Origin: Myxococcales bacterium
GTDB taxonomy: Bacteria > Myxococcota_A > Polyangia > Polyangiales > Polyangiaceae
Length of the DNA stretch: 19,047 nt
Direction: 5' to 3'
NCBI GenBank assembly: GCA_013298325.1
Contig: JAAFHJ010000033.1
Span: 1 to 19,047, forward strand
A program made the position numbers and the translations under genes. Below, piece by piece: positions 1-6,357 of the stretch (positions are counted from its first letter, which is position 1; each line of letters starts with the position of its first letter). The notes beneath the pieces were generated by a model. The model saw only the letters and a list, made by a program, of their open reading frames with translations. It was not told the origin of the DNA and searched no databases.

Positions 1-584
1 TGCGCGCGTTGGCCCCTCCCGGATCGCCGACGAAGATCTTCGTGCCGCTCGGCAACGCCGCCTTCCTCGCCGAGCAAGGCATCGCCGCAACCGATCTCGA
101 TTGGGCGACGGGACCAGAGAGCTGCGCGTCGGTTGGCGGCCTGTCCGTCTGCGCCGTCCCCGCCCAGCACCACGCAACGCGGAGTTTGACCGACGAAAAC
201 CGCTCCCTCTGGAGCGGCTGGTACCTCCGATGGGGCGGCTCGGCGGAGTCTGTGTATTTTGCAGGCGATACCGGCTTTGGGCCCCATTTTTACGGCATCC
301 GCGAACAGTTCGGGAGCCCTTGCGTCGCCCTTTTGCCGATTGGGGCCTACCTGCCTCGCCCGTTTATGCGGATCCACCACATGGACCCAAAGGAGGCGGT
401 CGTCGCGTTTGACGTCCTCGGCGCGAAGCACGGCGTCCCCATGCATTTCGGGACCTTCGACCTCTCCGATGAAGGCGTAGACGACCCGATCCGCGAGCTC
501 GAAGCGTCACGCACGAAGGGGGGCGTCCGCGATTTTCTCTTTCCCGGTTTCGGCCACGGGCGCACCTTCCGCTGCGCCGACTGA
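1..584 (+). CDS. MBL-fold metal-dependent hydrolase (NAPE-PLD/UlaG-like), 5'-truncated by the window
   Basis: This is the C-terminal ~190 residues of a metallo-beta-lactamase-fold hydrolase resembling the N-acyl-phosphatidylethanolamine phospholipase D / UlaG-like group. The visible motifs are a substrate-side segment with 'VPAQHHATRSL', the strand 'YFAGDTGFGPHF' whose Asp is the usual bridging metal ligand, 'LLPIGAYLPRPFM', 'HHMDPKEAV', and the late 'PMHFGTFDLSDEG' that carries the last metal-binding His. The N-terminal HxHxDH metal motif is missing. The frame stays open to base 3 (Arg-Ala before the TTG at 9), so the true start almost certainly lies upstream and TTG is not the start. The stop is at 582-584, and the 3' end overlaps the 3' end of the convergent ferritin-like gene by 78 bp. 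Family members hydrolyse phosphodiester or related bonds; the substrate cannot be told from sequence. The family call is firm, the substrate is unknown. Confidence 0.85.
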   Translation, partial: RALAPPGSPTKIFVPLGNAAFLAEQGIAATDLDWATGPESCASVGGLSVCAVPAQHHATRSLTDENRSLWSGWYLRWGGSAESVYFAGDTGFGPHFYGIREQFGSPCVALLPIGAYLPRPFMRIHHMDPKEAVVAFDVLGAKHGVPMHFGTFDLSDEGVDDPIRELEASRTKGGVRDFLFPGFGHGRTFRCAD

Positions 585-1958
585 ATCGCCCAAGAGATCG
601 GCGAGGATCGGCGCCACGATCGAAGCGACTGCCGTCGGGACCGTCACGCCGGCGACGACCGGCGCGACTTCCCTCGGGAACGCCTTCAGGAGCCAGCCGA
701 TCGTGCGGAAGGCGAGGGCGGCATGGCGCGCTTCGTCGCGGGACAGATCGGTGTAAAATGCAGTGAGTTCCTCGGTCGCCGCCCCGGAAGACGGCGCGGA
801 TTTCACGGCAAAGGCGCGTTCGAGGAGGCGAATTGCCGCCTCGGTTTCGCCGAAGCACCCGCCGCGAAGCACCGAGCGCGCGAGATCGGCGGCAAGGGTA
901 TCGGGCGAGGAAAATGGCGCGGTTGCGGCGGGGAAGAGGCCCGGTTCTCGCGGGCTACCGGCAGCGCGAGCGAGGGCGAAGGCGAGTTCGGCGTGGCGAA
1001 TCTCGTCGGCGAGCGCCTCCTGGGTCTCTCGCAGCAATTCGGGCGGTGCTCCGAGGGCGATCAATTCGACGATCGTCCGCGCGAAGGCCCCAATGCTCGC
1101 ATGCTCTTCGGCCGCCGCACGCCCGGCCGCCGCGCCGAGGTCGTCATCCGGCGAGACCGACGAAAACGTATAGCGCCGACTCCATCCCCCGGAAATAGAA
1201 CGAAGATCGGCCGTTTGTGGAACGTCGTCGACGTAGAGCGGGCGCCCTTCCATGCATTGTGATTCCTCGTCGCATTCGAGGCCATTTGCGCCCGGCATGC
1301 ATTTCATGCCGCCGGTGCAATCCCGGTCCGACTTGCAGGAATCCTTGTCGGAACCGCAGACAAACGTCGCGGCGGTCGAGCAACCGACGTCACGAACGAC
1401 GAGGAGACATTCCCCGGTCAAATGGGGATTCGCCGGCCCCGGCGCGCAGTCGGCGTCGGTGTGGCAGCCGGCGTTCATGCAGGCGCCTCGCCCTTCTTGG
1501 TCGACGCTTCCGTAGTGAAACGCGGCGCGCTCGTCGGTGCTGCAGTTGCAAATTTGGTTGGCTCCACAGTCGCTGTCGGCGGCGCAAGTACTCGTACACG
1601 CGCAATAACTTTCCCCAAAAGCGCGACATGCCGTTCCAGGCGCGGTGCACTCTGCATCGGAATGGCACCCCGTTGCTTGTGGCCCGCAGCGGGGGTCGGG
1701 GCTGTCGCTGCAGCTCTCCCCTTCCGGTCGGTGGCGTCGCCCGTCCGCTTCCAGGGCGAGGAGCACCTTTTTCCGCGGCGGCGGCTCGGTTCCGTGCACG
1801 TTTGTTGCCGTCGGCGCAATCCGGACGGCGAACGGCTCAGGGGCTTTCGTCGTCGGTGTGGCCGTCTCGGCGGCATGGCAGGCGGAGACGCCGAGCGCGC
1901 TCAGAATCCACGATTGAACCAGACGCACCGAAGCGGCCCGTCGCGACGAAGGGATCAT
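507..1958 (-). CDS. Cys-rich lipoprotein with di-iron ferritin-like domain, paralogue C (483 aa)
   Basis: This is the third gene of a tandem trio. From the ATG at 1956-1958 the protein begins with a lipoprotein signal ending in the lipobox 'VSAC' (Cys27). The frame is open further upstream, to 2093, but that would place ~45 non-signal residues before the signal and overlap the preceding gene, so I prefer 1958. Residues ~83-235 are Cys-rich with repeated CxxDxDC-like units (for example around 125-131, 165-171 and 208-214), suggesting small disulfide modules. The hinge 'RPLYVDDVPQTADLR' (239-253) follows. A four-helix ferritin-like domain then occupies ~275-425 with the full di-iron ligand set: E285, E319/H322, E371 and E409/H412. 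The C-terminal tail is ~55 residues longer than the helical core needs. Only 4 bp separate it from the upstream paralogue, so co-transcription is likely. The protein is probably anchored in the cell envelope. The function is unknown; an oxidase, peroxide-handling or iron-binding role is only inference from the fold. Confidence 0.85.
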   Translation of the reverse strand: MIPSSRRAASVRLVQSWILSALGVSACHAAETATPTTKAPEPFAVRIAPTATNVHGTEPPPRKKVLLALEADGRRHRPEGESCSDSPDPRCGPQATGCHSDAECTAPGTACRAFGESYCACTSTCAADSDCGANQICNCSTDERAAFHYGSVDQEGRGACMNAGCHTDADCAPGPANPHLTGECLLVVRDVGCSTAATFVCGSDKDSCKSDRDCTGGMKCMPGANGLECDEESQCMEGRPLYVDDVPQTADLRSISGGWSRRYTFSSVSPDDDLGAAAGRAAAEEHASIGAFARTIVELIALGAPPELLRETQEALADEIRHAELAFALARAAGSPREPGLFPAATAPFSSPDTLAADLARSVLRGGCFGETEAAIRLLERAFAVKSAPSSGAATEELTAFYTDLSRDEARHAALAFRTIGWLLKAFPREVAPVVAGVTVPTAVASIVAPILADLLGDSVGAAEGAPVAETGKEKIADAPLRA

Positions 1959-1962
1959 CGGC

Positions 1963-3240
1963 TCACGCTGCCAGAAATTCGCCCACGAGAGGGAGGACGA
2001 GTGCACGAAGCACCGAAGATGCCCTCGTCTGTGATGCCGGGGAGCCCTCGGAGCCGGCAACCAGCCCGAGTTCTTCACGGACAATGCCAGCAACTACCCC
2101 TGGTTCTCGCGCATGGAGCCAGCGGAGCGTCTTCCAGGCGAGGGCGGCGTGGCGCGCTTCGTCGTCGGCGATTTCTCTGTAAAATGCACGTAACTCGGCC
2201 CCTCGCGCCTCTTGGGCACGGGTTGCCGCGTCGACCGCGGCGTGGGTTTCGCCGAGGCATCCGCCACGAAAAACGCTGCGTGCGAGCGATCCGACGAGCG
2301 CCTCCGGGGCGGCGAATGCGGTGAGTGCCTCCGGGAACGGGCCCGGTTCGACGTGGGCCCCCGCCGCGCGTGCGAGCGCAAAACAGAGCCGCGCATGGCG
2401 GATCTCGTCGGCGAGGGCCGCCTGTGTCTCGCTAATGAGCGCCGGAGGAGCGCCAAGTGCAAGCAATTCCACAAGAGTTCGCGCAAACGCCGCGATGCTC
2501 GCGTGCTCGTCGAGCGCGTCACGCACCGCCGTCTCGGCGAAGGCCGCGCGGGCCTCGGCGGAGAGGTCGCCGAGGTCGAAATTCCACCCTTCGGCGGTCC
2601 AGCGGTCGCCGTCGCGGATCGCCGCCGTTTGCGGGCGGTCGTCGACGTACAGGGGGCGCCCCTTCATGCACGAGTTGTGGCCGCAATGGAGGCCGCCGCG
2701 GAAGGTGTCGCCAAGACAGACGTCGGGATCTGTGCAATCTGCATCTTTGTGACAGGTGTCTTGGGTCGTTCGGCAGGCAAATCCCGGGGTCGTGTCGCTT
2801 CCGCAGCCGGAAATGACTCGAACGAGCGCGCATTCGGGGACGGCAGCGGCGGTCGGGATCGTCGCGCACTCGCTATCGTTTCGGCAGCGGGCGGGGACGC
2901 AGGCGCCGCGACCATCCTCGGCACAATGGCAGGCGCTGCTGGCGTCACAATCGCCATCGGTGGCGCAACGATGCCCGCGGCTCTCGCCGCGTTCGACGGT
3001 GAAAGCGGCGCATGTTTCGCCACTTACGCGATGCCCGGTCCCGACGCCGTCGCTCACGAAGCCGACCTGCGCGCGGGGTGGCGGCTCGGGGGAGGCGCTT
3101 TGGGCGGAGGCGACGACGAGCGTCGTTGCCGCTTGGGGCGCGCTCGACGATGCCGCCTCGGGACTCCCGGCCCGGCAGGCGCTCAGGCCGAGGGCGGCAA
3201 AAAGGACGCTACGAACCTGCGCGATCGGCGGCGACGTCAT
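1963..3240 (-). CDS. Cys-rich lipoprotein with di-iron ferritin-like domain, paralogue B (425 aa)
   Basis: This is the middle member of the trio. The N-terminus is a short lipoprotein signal ending in the lipobox 'LSAC' (Cys22), which supports the ATG at 3238-3240. A Ser/Ala/Pro-rich spacer (~23-58) leads to a Cys-rich region (~77-191) with CxxDxDC-type units at 92-98, 119-125 and 163-169. The hinge 'RPLYVDDRPQTAAIR' is at 195-209. The ferritin-like domain (~228-378) keeps E245, E279/H282, E331 and E361/H364, the complete ExxH di-iron pattern. It shares the strings 'DEHASIAAFART', 'ELLALGAPP', 'ALADEIRHA', 'GGCLGET' and 'DEARHAALAW' with its neighbours. Its start overlaps the 3' end of the upstream paralogue by 32 bp, which suggests translational coupling. 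By family it is a ferritin-like, MiaE/rubrerythrin-type helical bundle, but no substrate or partner can be assigned. Confidence 0.87.
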   Translation of the reverse strand: MTSPPIAQVRSVLFAALGLSACRAGSPEAASSSAPQAATTLVVASAQSASPEPPPRAQVGFVSDGVGTGHRVSGETCAAFTVERGESRGHRCATDGDCDASSACHCAEDGRGACVPARCRNDSECATIPTAAAVPECALVRVISGCGSDTTPGFACRTTQDTCHKDADCTDPDVCLGDTFRGGLHCGHNSCMKGRPLYVDDRPQTAAIRDGDRWTAEGWNFDLGDLSAEARAAFAETAVRDALDEHASIAAFARTLVELLALGAPPALISETQAALADEIRHARLCFALARAAGAHVEPGPFPEALTAFAAPEALVGSLARSVFRGGCLGETHAAVDAATRAQEARGAELRAFYREIADDEARHAALAWKTLRWLHAREPGVVAGIVREELGLVAGSEGSPASQTRASSVLRALVLPLVGEFLAA

Positions 3241-4549
3241 AACGCTTCAGAATACCGCGCTCTTCCACCGCTGCCGAGCGCTTCCCGGCGATCGCTGCCA
3301 ACAGCGGCTCGACAAGAGCGCTGCGAAGGGGAGCGTCGGGTTGGGCTGCGAGCGTCTTGGCGATCGTCGCCGGGACCCCGGGAACGTCCCACAGCCAGTC
3401 GAGGGTGCGCCAGGCGAGGGCGGCATGGGAGGTCTCTTCGGCGGCGAGTTCTTCATAGAACGCGCGTAGATCGGGGAGGGGAGTCGCATCTGCATCTGCC
3501 TGGGCGGCGAGCGCGGCGGCCGCTTCACCGAGGCATCCCCCGAGGAAAACCGAAGAAGCGAGGTTGTTTGGAAGGTCGTCGGCCGAGACAAACGGCGCGA
3601 CCGCGGCTGGGAAACGCCCAGGCTCGACGGCGACCGTCGCGTCGGCCGTCACCGCAAGGGCGAAGGTGTCTTGCGCGTGCCGGATCTCCTCACCAAGCGC
3701 CTTTTGGGTCGCAAAGAGAAGGTCTGGGGGCGCTCCTAAAGCCATCAATTCCGCGATGGTACGCGCAAAGGCGGCGATGCTTGCGTGCTCGTCGAGGGCC
3801 GCCCTCCGCGCCTTCTCCGCGAGCGCCCGGCGATCGGCCTCGGGCAGCGCGCGAAGATCGAAGCGACGGGCGCCGTTCCAACCAGCGCCCTCGCGAAGCT
3901 CGGCCACCTGGGGGACCGCTTCTACATAGAGAGGGCGCCCACGCACGCAATGGTGGATGCGCGCGCAGTGGAACCCGCCCTTTTCGTCGCCGAGGCATCG
4001 AAGCCCGTTTTCGCAGTCGCCGTCGGCGACGCATGTGTCGTTCGCGGTACGGCAAACGAAGGCCTGGCGTGTGTAGCAGCCACCAGAAATAGACGCAAAT
4101 GCGCAAACATGCGCGCCTCCCTTCCCCACTTCGCAGTCGTCGTCGCTGCGGCAACTGGCCGCCATGCAGCGTCCTGTCCCATCCGCCTCGCAGTGGCAGG
4201 CCTCGTCGGCGGGGCAGTCGTCATCGGTGGAGCAGAGACCTCGGCGCATCTCACACGCTTCCGAACCGTCATCATCTTCGCGGCAGCCGGGCCCCGGAAG
4301 CGGGCTGCATCGCTCGCCGTGCACGCGATGGGATCCAAGCAGATCCGAAACGAATCCGGGGGTATCCGTGCGATGGGGTGGTTCGGCGGCGAGCGTCGCG
4401 GAGGCGCTTGGTCGCGAAATACTCACCGCAAGAACGGGGACTTCCGCAGTCCTTTCGGTGGTTTGCACGCCAGCGCTCCTACAGGCGCTTACGCCGATCG
4501 CAGCAAAGAGCGTCGTTCGGAGGAGCGCGAGCGTCTCAGGGCGGTGCAT
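3209..4549 (-). CDS. Cys-rich lipoprotein with di-iron ferritin-like domain, paralogue A (446 aa, first of the array)
   Basis: This is the promoter-proximal member of the trio. I choose the ATG at 4547-4549; the codon before it (4550-4552) is TTG and could also initiate. The signal peptide ends in the lipobox 'VSAC' (Cys23). Cys-rich modules span ~81-201 with 'CSTDDDC', 'CRSDDDC' and 'CVADGDC' units. The hinge variant 'RPLYVEAVPQVAELR' follows. The ferritin-like domain (~240-390) carries E254, E288/H291, E342 and E372/H375. Here the last motif reads 'EETSHA' instead of 'DEARHA', but the ExxH metal ligands are intact. The 3' end overlaps paralogue B by 32 bp. No good Shine-Dalgarno is visible. 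Instead a perfect 8-bp hairpin with a GGGG-containing loop ends 3 nt before the ATG. The gene diverges from the rplV operon. The fold is secure, the function unknown; an envelope iron or redox role is inference. Confidence 0.87.
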   Translation of the reverse strand: MHRPETLALLRTTLFAAIGVSACRSAGVQTTERTAEVPVLAVSISRPSASATLAAEPPHRTDTPGFVSDLLGSHRVHGERCSPLPGPGCREDDDGSEACEMRRGLCSTDDDCPADEACHCEADGTGRCMAASCRSDDDCEVGKGGAHVCAFASISGGCYTRQAFVCRTANDTCVADGDCENGLRCLGDEKGGFHCARIHHCVRGRPLYVEAVPQVAELREGAGWNGARRFDLRALPEADRRALAEKARRAALDEHASIAAFARTIAELMALGAPPDLLFATQKALGEEIRHAQDTFALAVTADATVAVEPGRFPAAVAPFVSADDLPNNLASSVFLGGCLGEAAAALAAQADADATPLPDLRAFYEELAAEETSHAALAWRTLDWLWDVPGVPATIAKTLAAQPDAPLRSALVEPLLAAIAGKRSAAVEERGILKRYDVAADRAGS

Positions 4550-4552
4550 CAA

Positions 4553-4576
4553 GGCCGATCATCGCCCCGATCGGCC
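4553..4576 (-). promoter_or_regulatory. Perfect 8-bp inverted repeat abutting the paralogue A start codon
   Basis: GGCCGATC (4553-4560), an 8-base spacer and GATCGGCC (4569-4576) form a perfect dyad. On the minus-strand transcript it would fold into an 8-bp hairpin that ends just before TTG-ATG, with GGGG in the loop as the only Shine-Dalgarno-like stretch. It could be an RNA switch hiding the ribosome-binding site or a DNA operator for a dimeric repressor. The dyad is seen directly; the role is inferred. Confidence 0.5.
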
Positions 4577-4587
4577 CGATCCGGCCC

Positions 4588-4609
4588 AAAAAACGGCCTG
4601 CGAGAGGCC
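4588..4609 (-). terminator. Candidate intrinsic terminator/attenuator in the leader of the ferritin-like array
   Basis: Read on the minus strand, GGCCT (4609-4605), loop CTCGC and AGGCC (4599-4595) form a 5-bp GC-rich stem, followed by G and six T (4593-4588). It lies ~40 nt upstream of the paralogue A start codon. It could act as an attenuator, or it could stop antisense transcription leaving the rplV region. The stem is short, so confidence is moderate. Confidence 0.4.
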
Positions 4610-4711
4610 AAGATCGATCGGACCCAGCGTTTTTCCGATCGCCGATCCCGCAGCGTCCATGCGGCGCGGTAAAAATCGACCTATCCGATCGAACATCCTG
4701 CCTCTTTCCCC

Positions 4712-4739
4712 TTGATAAAATCTCCCCCGCGAGTACTTT
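4712..4739 (+). promoter_or_regulatory. Candidate sigma70-type promoter for the rplV operon
   Basis: TTGATA (4712-4717) matches the -35 consensus at five of six positions. A 16-bp spacer separates it from TACTTT (4734-4739), a weak -10. Transcription would start close to 4746, immediately before the first leader hairpin. Some promoter must lie in this gap, because no plus-strand gene precedes rplV. Confidence 0.4.
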
Positions 4740-4746
4740 CCGCGCT

Positions 4747-4811
4747 CCCGAAGCCCCTTCGGGCAGGTTTCTAAGCCTGATTTTCTAACGGTCTCGGCGG
4801 CCGTAACGGCC
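4747..4811 (+). promoter_or_regulatory. Structured 5' leader of the rplV operon with three hairpins, one terminator-like
   Basis: Three consecutive hairpins are seen. CCCGAAG (4747-4753) pairs with CTTCGGG (4757-4763). CAGGTT (4764-4769) pairs with AGCCTG (4774-4779) and is followed by ATTTTCT. GGCCG (4799-4803) pairs with CGGCC (4807-4811). The second resembles a weak attenuator because of the U-rich tail (4781-4786). Ribosomal operons are often controlled through such leaders, but the usual S10-operon regulator gene (rplD, L4) is not in this window. Any specific regulator would be speculation. Confidence 0.45.
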
Positions 4812-4873
4812 TGACGAACGAATCCCTTCGAGTCAGGTACGACGGCGCCAACGTCCACACAGCAAGGGTCATC

Positions 4874-5215
4874 ATGGTCAGCAAGGCGATCGCCCGCTTC
4901 GCGCGCATCAGCCCGCGCAAAGCCACTGTAGTCGTGAACTTGGTCCGCGGCCGTCAGGCCGGGGAAGCTCTCCAGCTCCTCGAGTTCACCAACAAGGCTG
5001 GCGCACCGGTGTTGAAGAAGGTTGTTGAGAGTGCGGTCGCAAATGCGAAGAACCTCGACCCGGCTCTCGATCTCGACAAGCTCTTCGTCGAGACAGCCTT
5101 CGTAGACAAGGCCCCGAACAAGCACATGCGACGCTGGCGCCCACGCGCCATGGGTCGTGCGACGCAAGTTCAAAAGGGGATGAGCCACATCACCGTGATC
5201 CTCGGGACGCGCTGA
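4874..5215 (+). CDS. rplV: 50S ribosomal protein L22
   Basis: This is a 113-residue L22, a large-subunit protein that lines the peptide exit tunnel. The family marks are 'SPRKATVVVNLVRG' near the N-terminus, 'ESAVANAKN' in the middle and the C-terminal hairpin region 'RPRAMGRATQVQKGMSHITV', which normally carries the signature and reaches into the tunnel. Length matches bacterial L22. The ATG at 4874 has AAGGG ~6 nt upstream. It is the first gene of the ribosomal run here; rpsS, its near-universal predecessor, is missing upstream. rpsC follows after 12 bp. Confidence 0.97.
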   Translation: MVSKAIARFARISPRKATVVVNLVRGRQAGEALQLLEFTNKAGAPVLKKVVESAVANAKNLDPALDLDKLFVETAFVDKAPNKHMRRWRPRAMGRATQVQKGMSHITVILGTR

Positions 5216-5227
5216 AAGAGAAATACG

Positions 5228-5923
5228 ATGGGACAGAAAGTTCATCCCTACGGCTTCCGCCTGGGCGTCATCAAGACCTGGAACTCGAAATGGTTCGAGG
5301 ACAAGAACTACGCGAAGTGGCTCCACGAAGACATCCGCATCAAGCGGGCCGTCAAGGAGTACCTCATGAACGCGAGCATCGCGTCGATTGAGGTCGAGCG
5401 CGCCGCGAACAAAGCCAAGGTTGTCGTCTACACCGGTCGTCCCGGTATGGTCATCGGCAAAGGCGGCAAGGGGATTGAAATCCTCAAGACCGGCAACGTC
5501 GGTACCGCCGCAAAGGGCGAGACCGTCTTCCCGGGCGTCCAGTCCTACACGGACAATGAAGTCTTCATCGACGTTCAGGAAGTCCGCCGCGTCGAGACCT
5601 CCGCGCAGCTCGTTGCCGAAAACGTCGCCACCCAGCTCGAGCGCCGCGTGGCGTTCCGCCGGGCGATGAAGAAGGCGGTCGCCACCGCGATCAAGACGGG
5701 CGCCAAGGGTATCCGTCTCCGTTGCTCGGGTCGCCTCGGCGGCGCAGAAATGAGCCGCGTCGAGACCTACCGCGAAGGTCGCGTCCCCCTCCACACGCTC
5801 CGTGCGGACATCGAGTTCGGCATGGCCGAAGCACGTACCAAGTACGGCATCATCGGCGTCAAGTGCTGGGTCTTCAAAGGCGAGGTTCTTCCGCGCCGTA
5901 ACCGCCGCCCGCAGGCCGGCTGA
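5228..5923 (+). CDS. rpsC: 30S ribosomal protein S3
   Basis: This 231-residue S3 binds 16S rRNA in the 30S head and forms part of the mRNA entry channel. It opens with 'MGQKVHPYGFRLGVIKTW', has a KH domain with the loop 'VIGKGGKGIE' (~75-84), and the C-terminal S3 domain with 'RVAFRRAMKKA' and 'GRLGGAEMSR...YREGRVPLHTLRADI'. An unusual Gly-rich stretch (~87-110) between the KH loop and 'EVFIDVQEVRR' replaces the usual short charged helix and is about ten residues longer than in E. coli S3. The C-terminus is compact (ends near 'RRPQAG'). It lies 12 bp after rplV and 17 bp before rplP in the same operon. Confidence 0.97.
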   Translation: MGQKVHPYGFRLGVIKTWNSKWFEDKNYAKWLHEDIRIKRAVKEYLMNASIASIEVERAANKAKVVVYTGRPGMVIGKGGKGIEILKTGNVGTAAKGETVFPGVQSYTDNEVFIDVQEVRRVETSAQLVAENVATQLERRVAFRRAMKKAVATAIKTGAKGIRLRCSGRLGGAEMSRVETYREGRVPLHTLRADIEFGMAEARTKYGIIGVKCWVFKGEVLPRRNRRPQAG

Positions 5924-5940
5924 GATAACGGAGAACTCCG

Positions 5941-6357
5941 ATGCTTTCCCCGAAGCGTACCAAGTTCCGCAAAATGCAGAAGGGCAACAACCGCGGTATT
6001 GCCTACCGTGGTTCAGATGTCGCGTTCGGTGACTTCGGCATGCAAGCCGTTGAGCCGGGCCGCATCACTGCCCGCCAGATCGAAGCCGCACGTATGGCGA
6101 TTACCCGCCACGTGAAGCGCGTCGGTAAACTCTGGATTCGCGTCTTCCCGCACCGCCCGGTGACGAAGAAGCCGCTCGAAGTCCGAATGGGTGGAGGCAA
6201 GGGCTCTGTTGAGCTCTGGGCCGCCGAGATCCAGCCGGGTCGCGTGATGTACGAAATCTCCGGGGTTGACGAAGTCACCGCCCGCGAAGCGTTCCGCCTC
6301 GCCGGTCACAAGCTCCCCGTCGGTTACAAGTTTCTCGCTCGTGGAGTGGTGCAATGA
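5941..6357 (+). CDS. rplP: 50S ribosomal protein L16
   Basis: This 138-residue L16 has the standard length. It binds 23S rRNA near the A site and the central protuberance and is required late in 50S assembly. It starts 'MLSPKRTKFRKMQKGNNRG' and contains the signatures 'RITARQIEAARMAITRHVKR' and 'RMGGGKGSVELWAAEI', then 'AFRLAGHKLPVGYKF'. The stop overlaps the rpmC start by 4 bp (ATGA), a translational-coupling arrangement. The start is an ATG at 5941 with GGAG upstream. Confidence 0.97.
   Translation: MLSPKRTKFRKMQKGNNRGIAYRGSDVAFGDFGMQAVEPGRITARQIEAARMAITRHVKRVGKLWIRVFPHRPVTKKPLEVRMGGGKGSVELWAAEIQPGRVMYEISGVDEVTAREAFRLAGHKLPVGYKFLARGVVQ

Larger units (their letters stand above)
4550..4873. 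other. Divergent intergenic control region (324 bp) between the ferritin-like array and the rplV operon
   Basis: I see no gene here. The left part (4553-4691) holds eight GATC sites, including four CGATCG palindromes, a perfect 8-bp inverted repeat beside the minus-strand start codon, and a minus-strand hairpin followed by six T. The right part (4712-4873) holds a candidate sigma70 promoter, three successive hairpins on the plus strand, and the rplV Shine-Dalgarno (AAGGG near 4864-4868). A third-codon-bias shadow frame crosses the region on the minus strand, but it has no family resemblance. The usual upstream neighbour of rplV, rpsS, is absent. Confidence 0.75.

Noticed and set aside
1959..2093. 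Upstream extension of paralogue C to give 528 aa
   Set aside because: The extra 45 residues precede a clear lipoprotein signal and overlap paralogue B; the ATG at 1958 lies 4 bp after the paralogue B stop.
2212..4092. 626-aa plus-strand open frame opposite the ferritin-like array
   Set aside because: Low-complexity Arg/Gly/Ala composition typical of an antisense frame in GC-rich DNA. The minus-strand frames carry signal peptides and conserved motifs.
4559..5794. 411-aa open frame on the minus strand, antisense to rplV and rpsC
   Set aside because: Mirror of the third-position G/C bias in real ribosomal genes; no recognisable motif. It would cover the divergent control region and both ribosomal genes.
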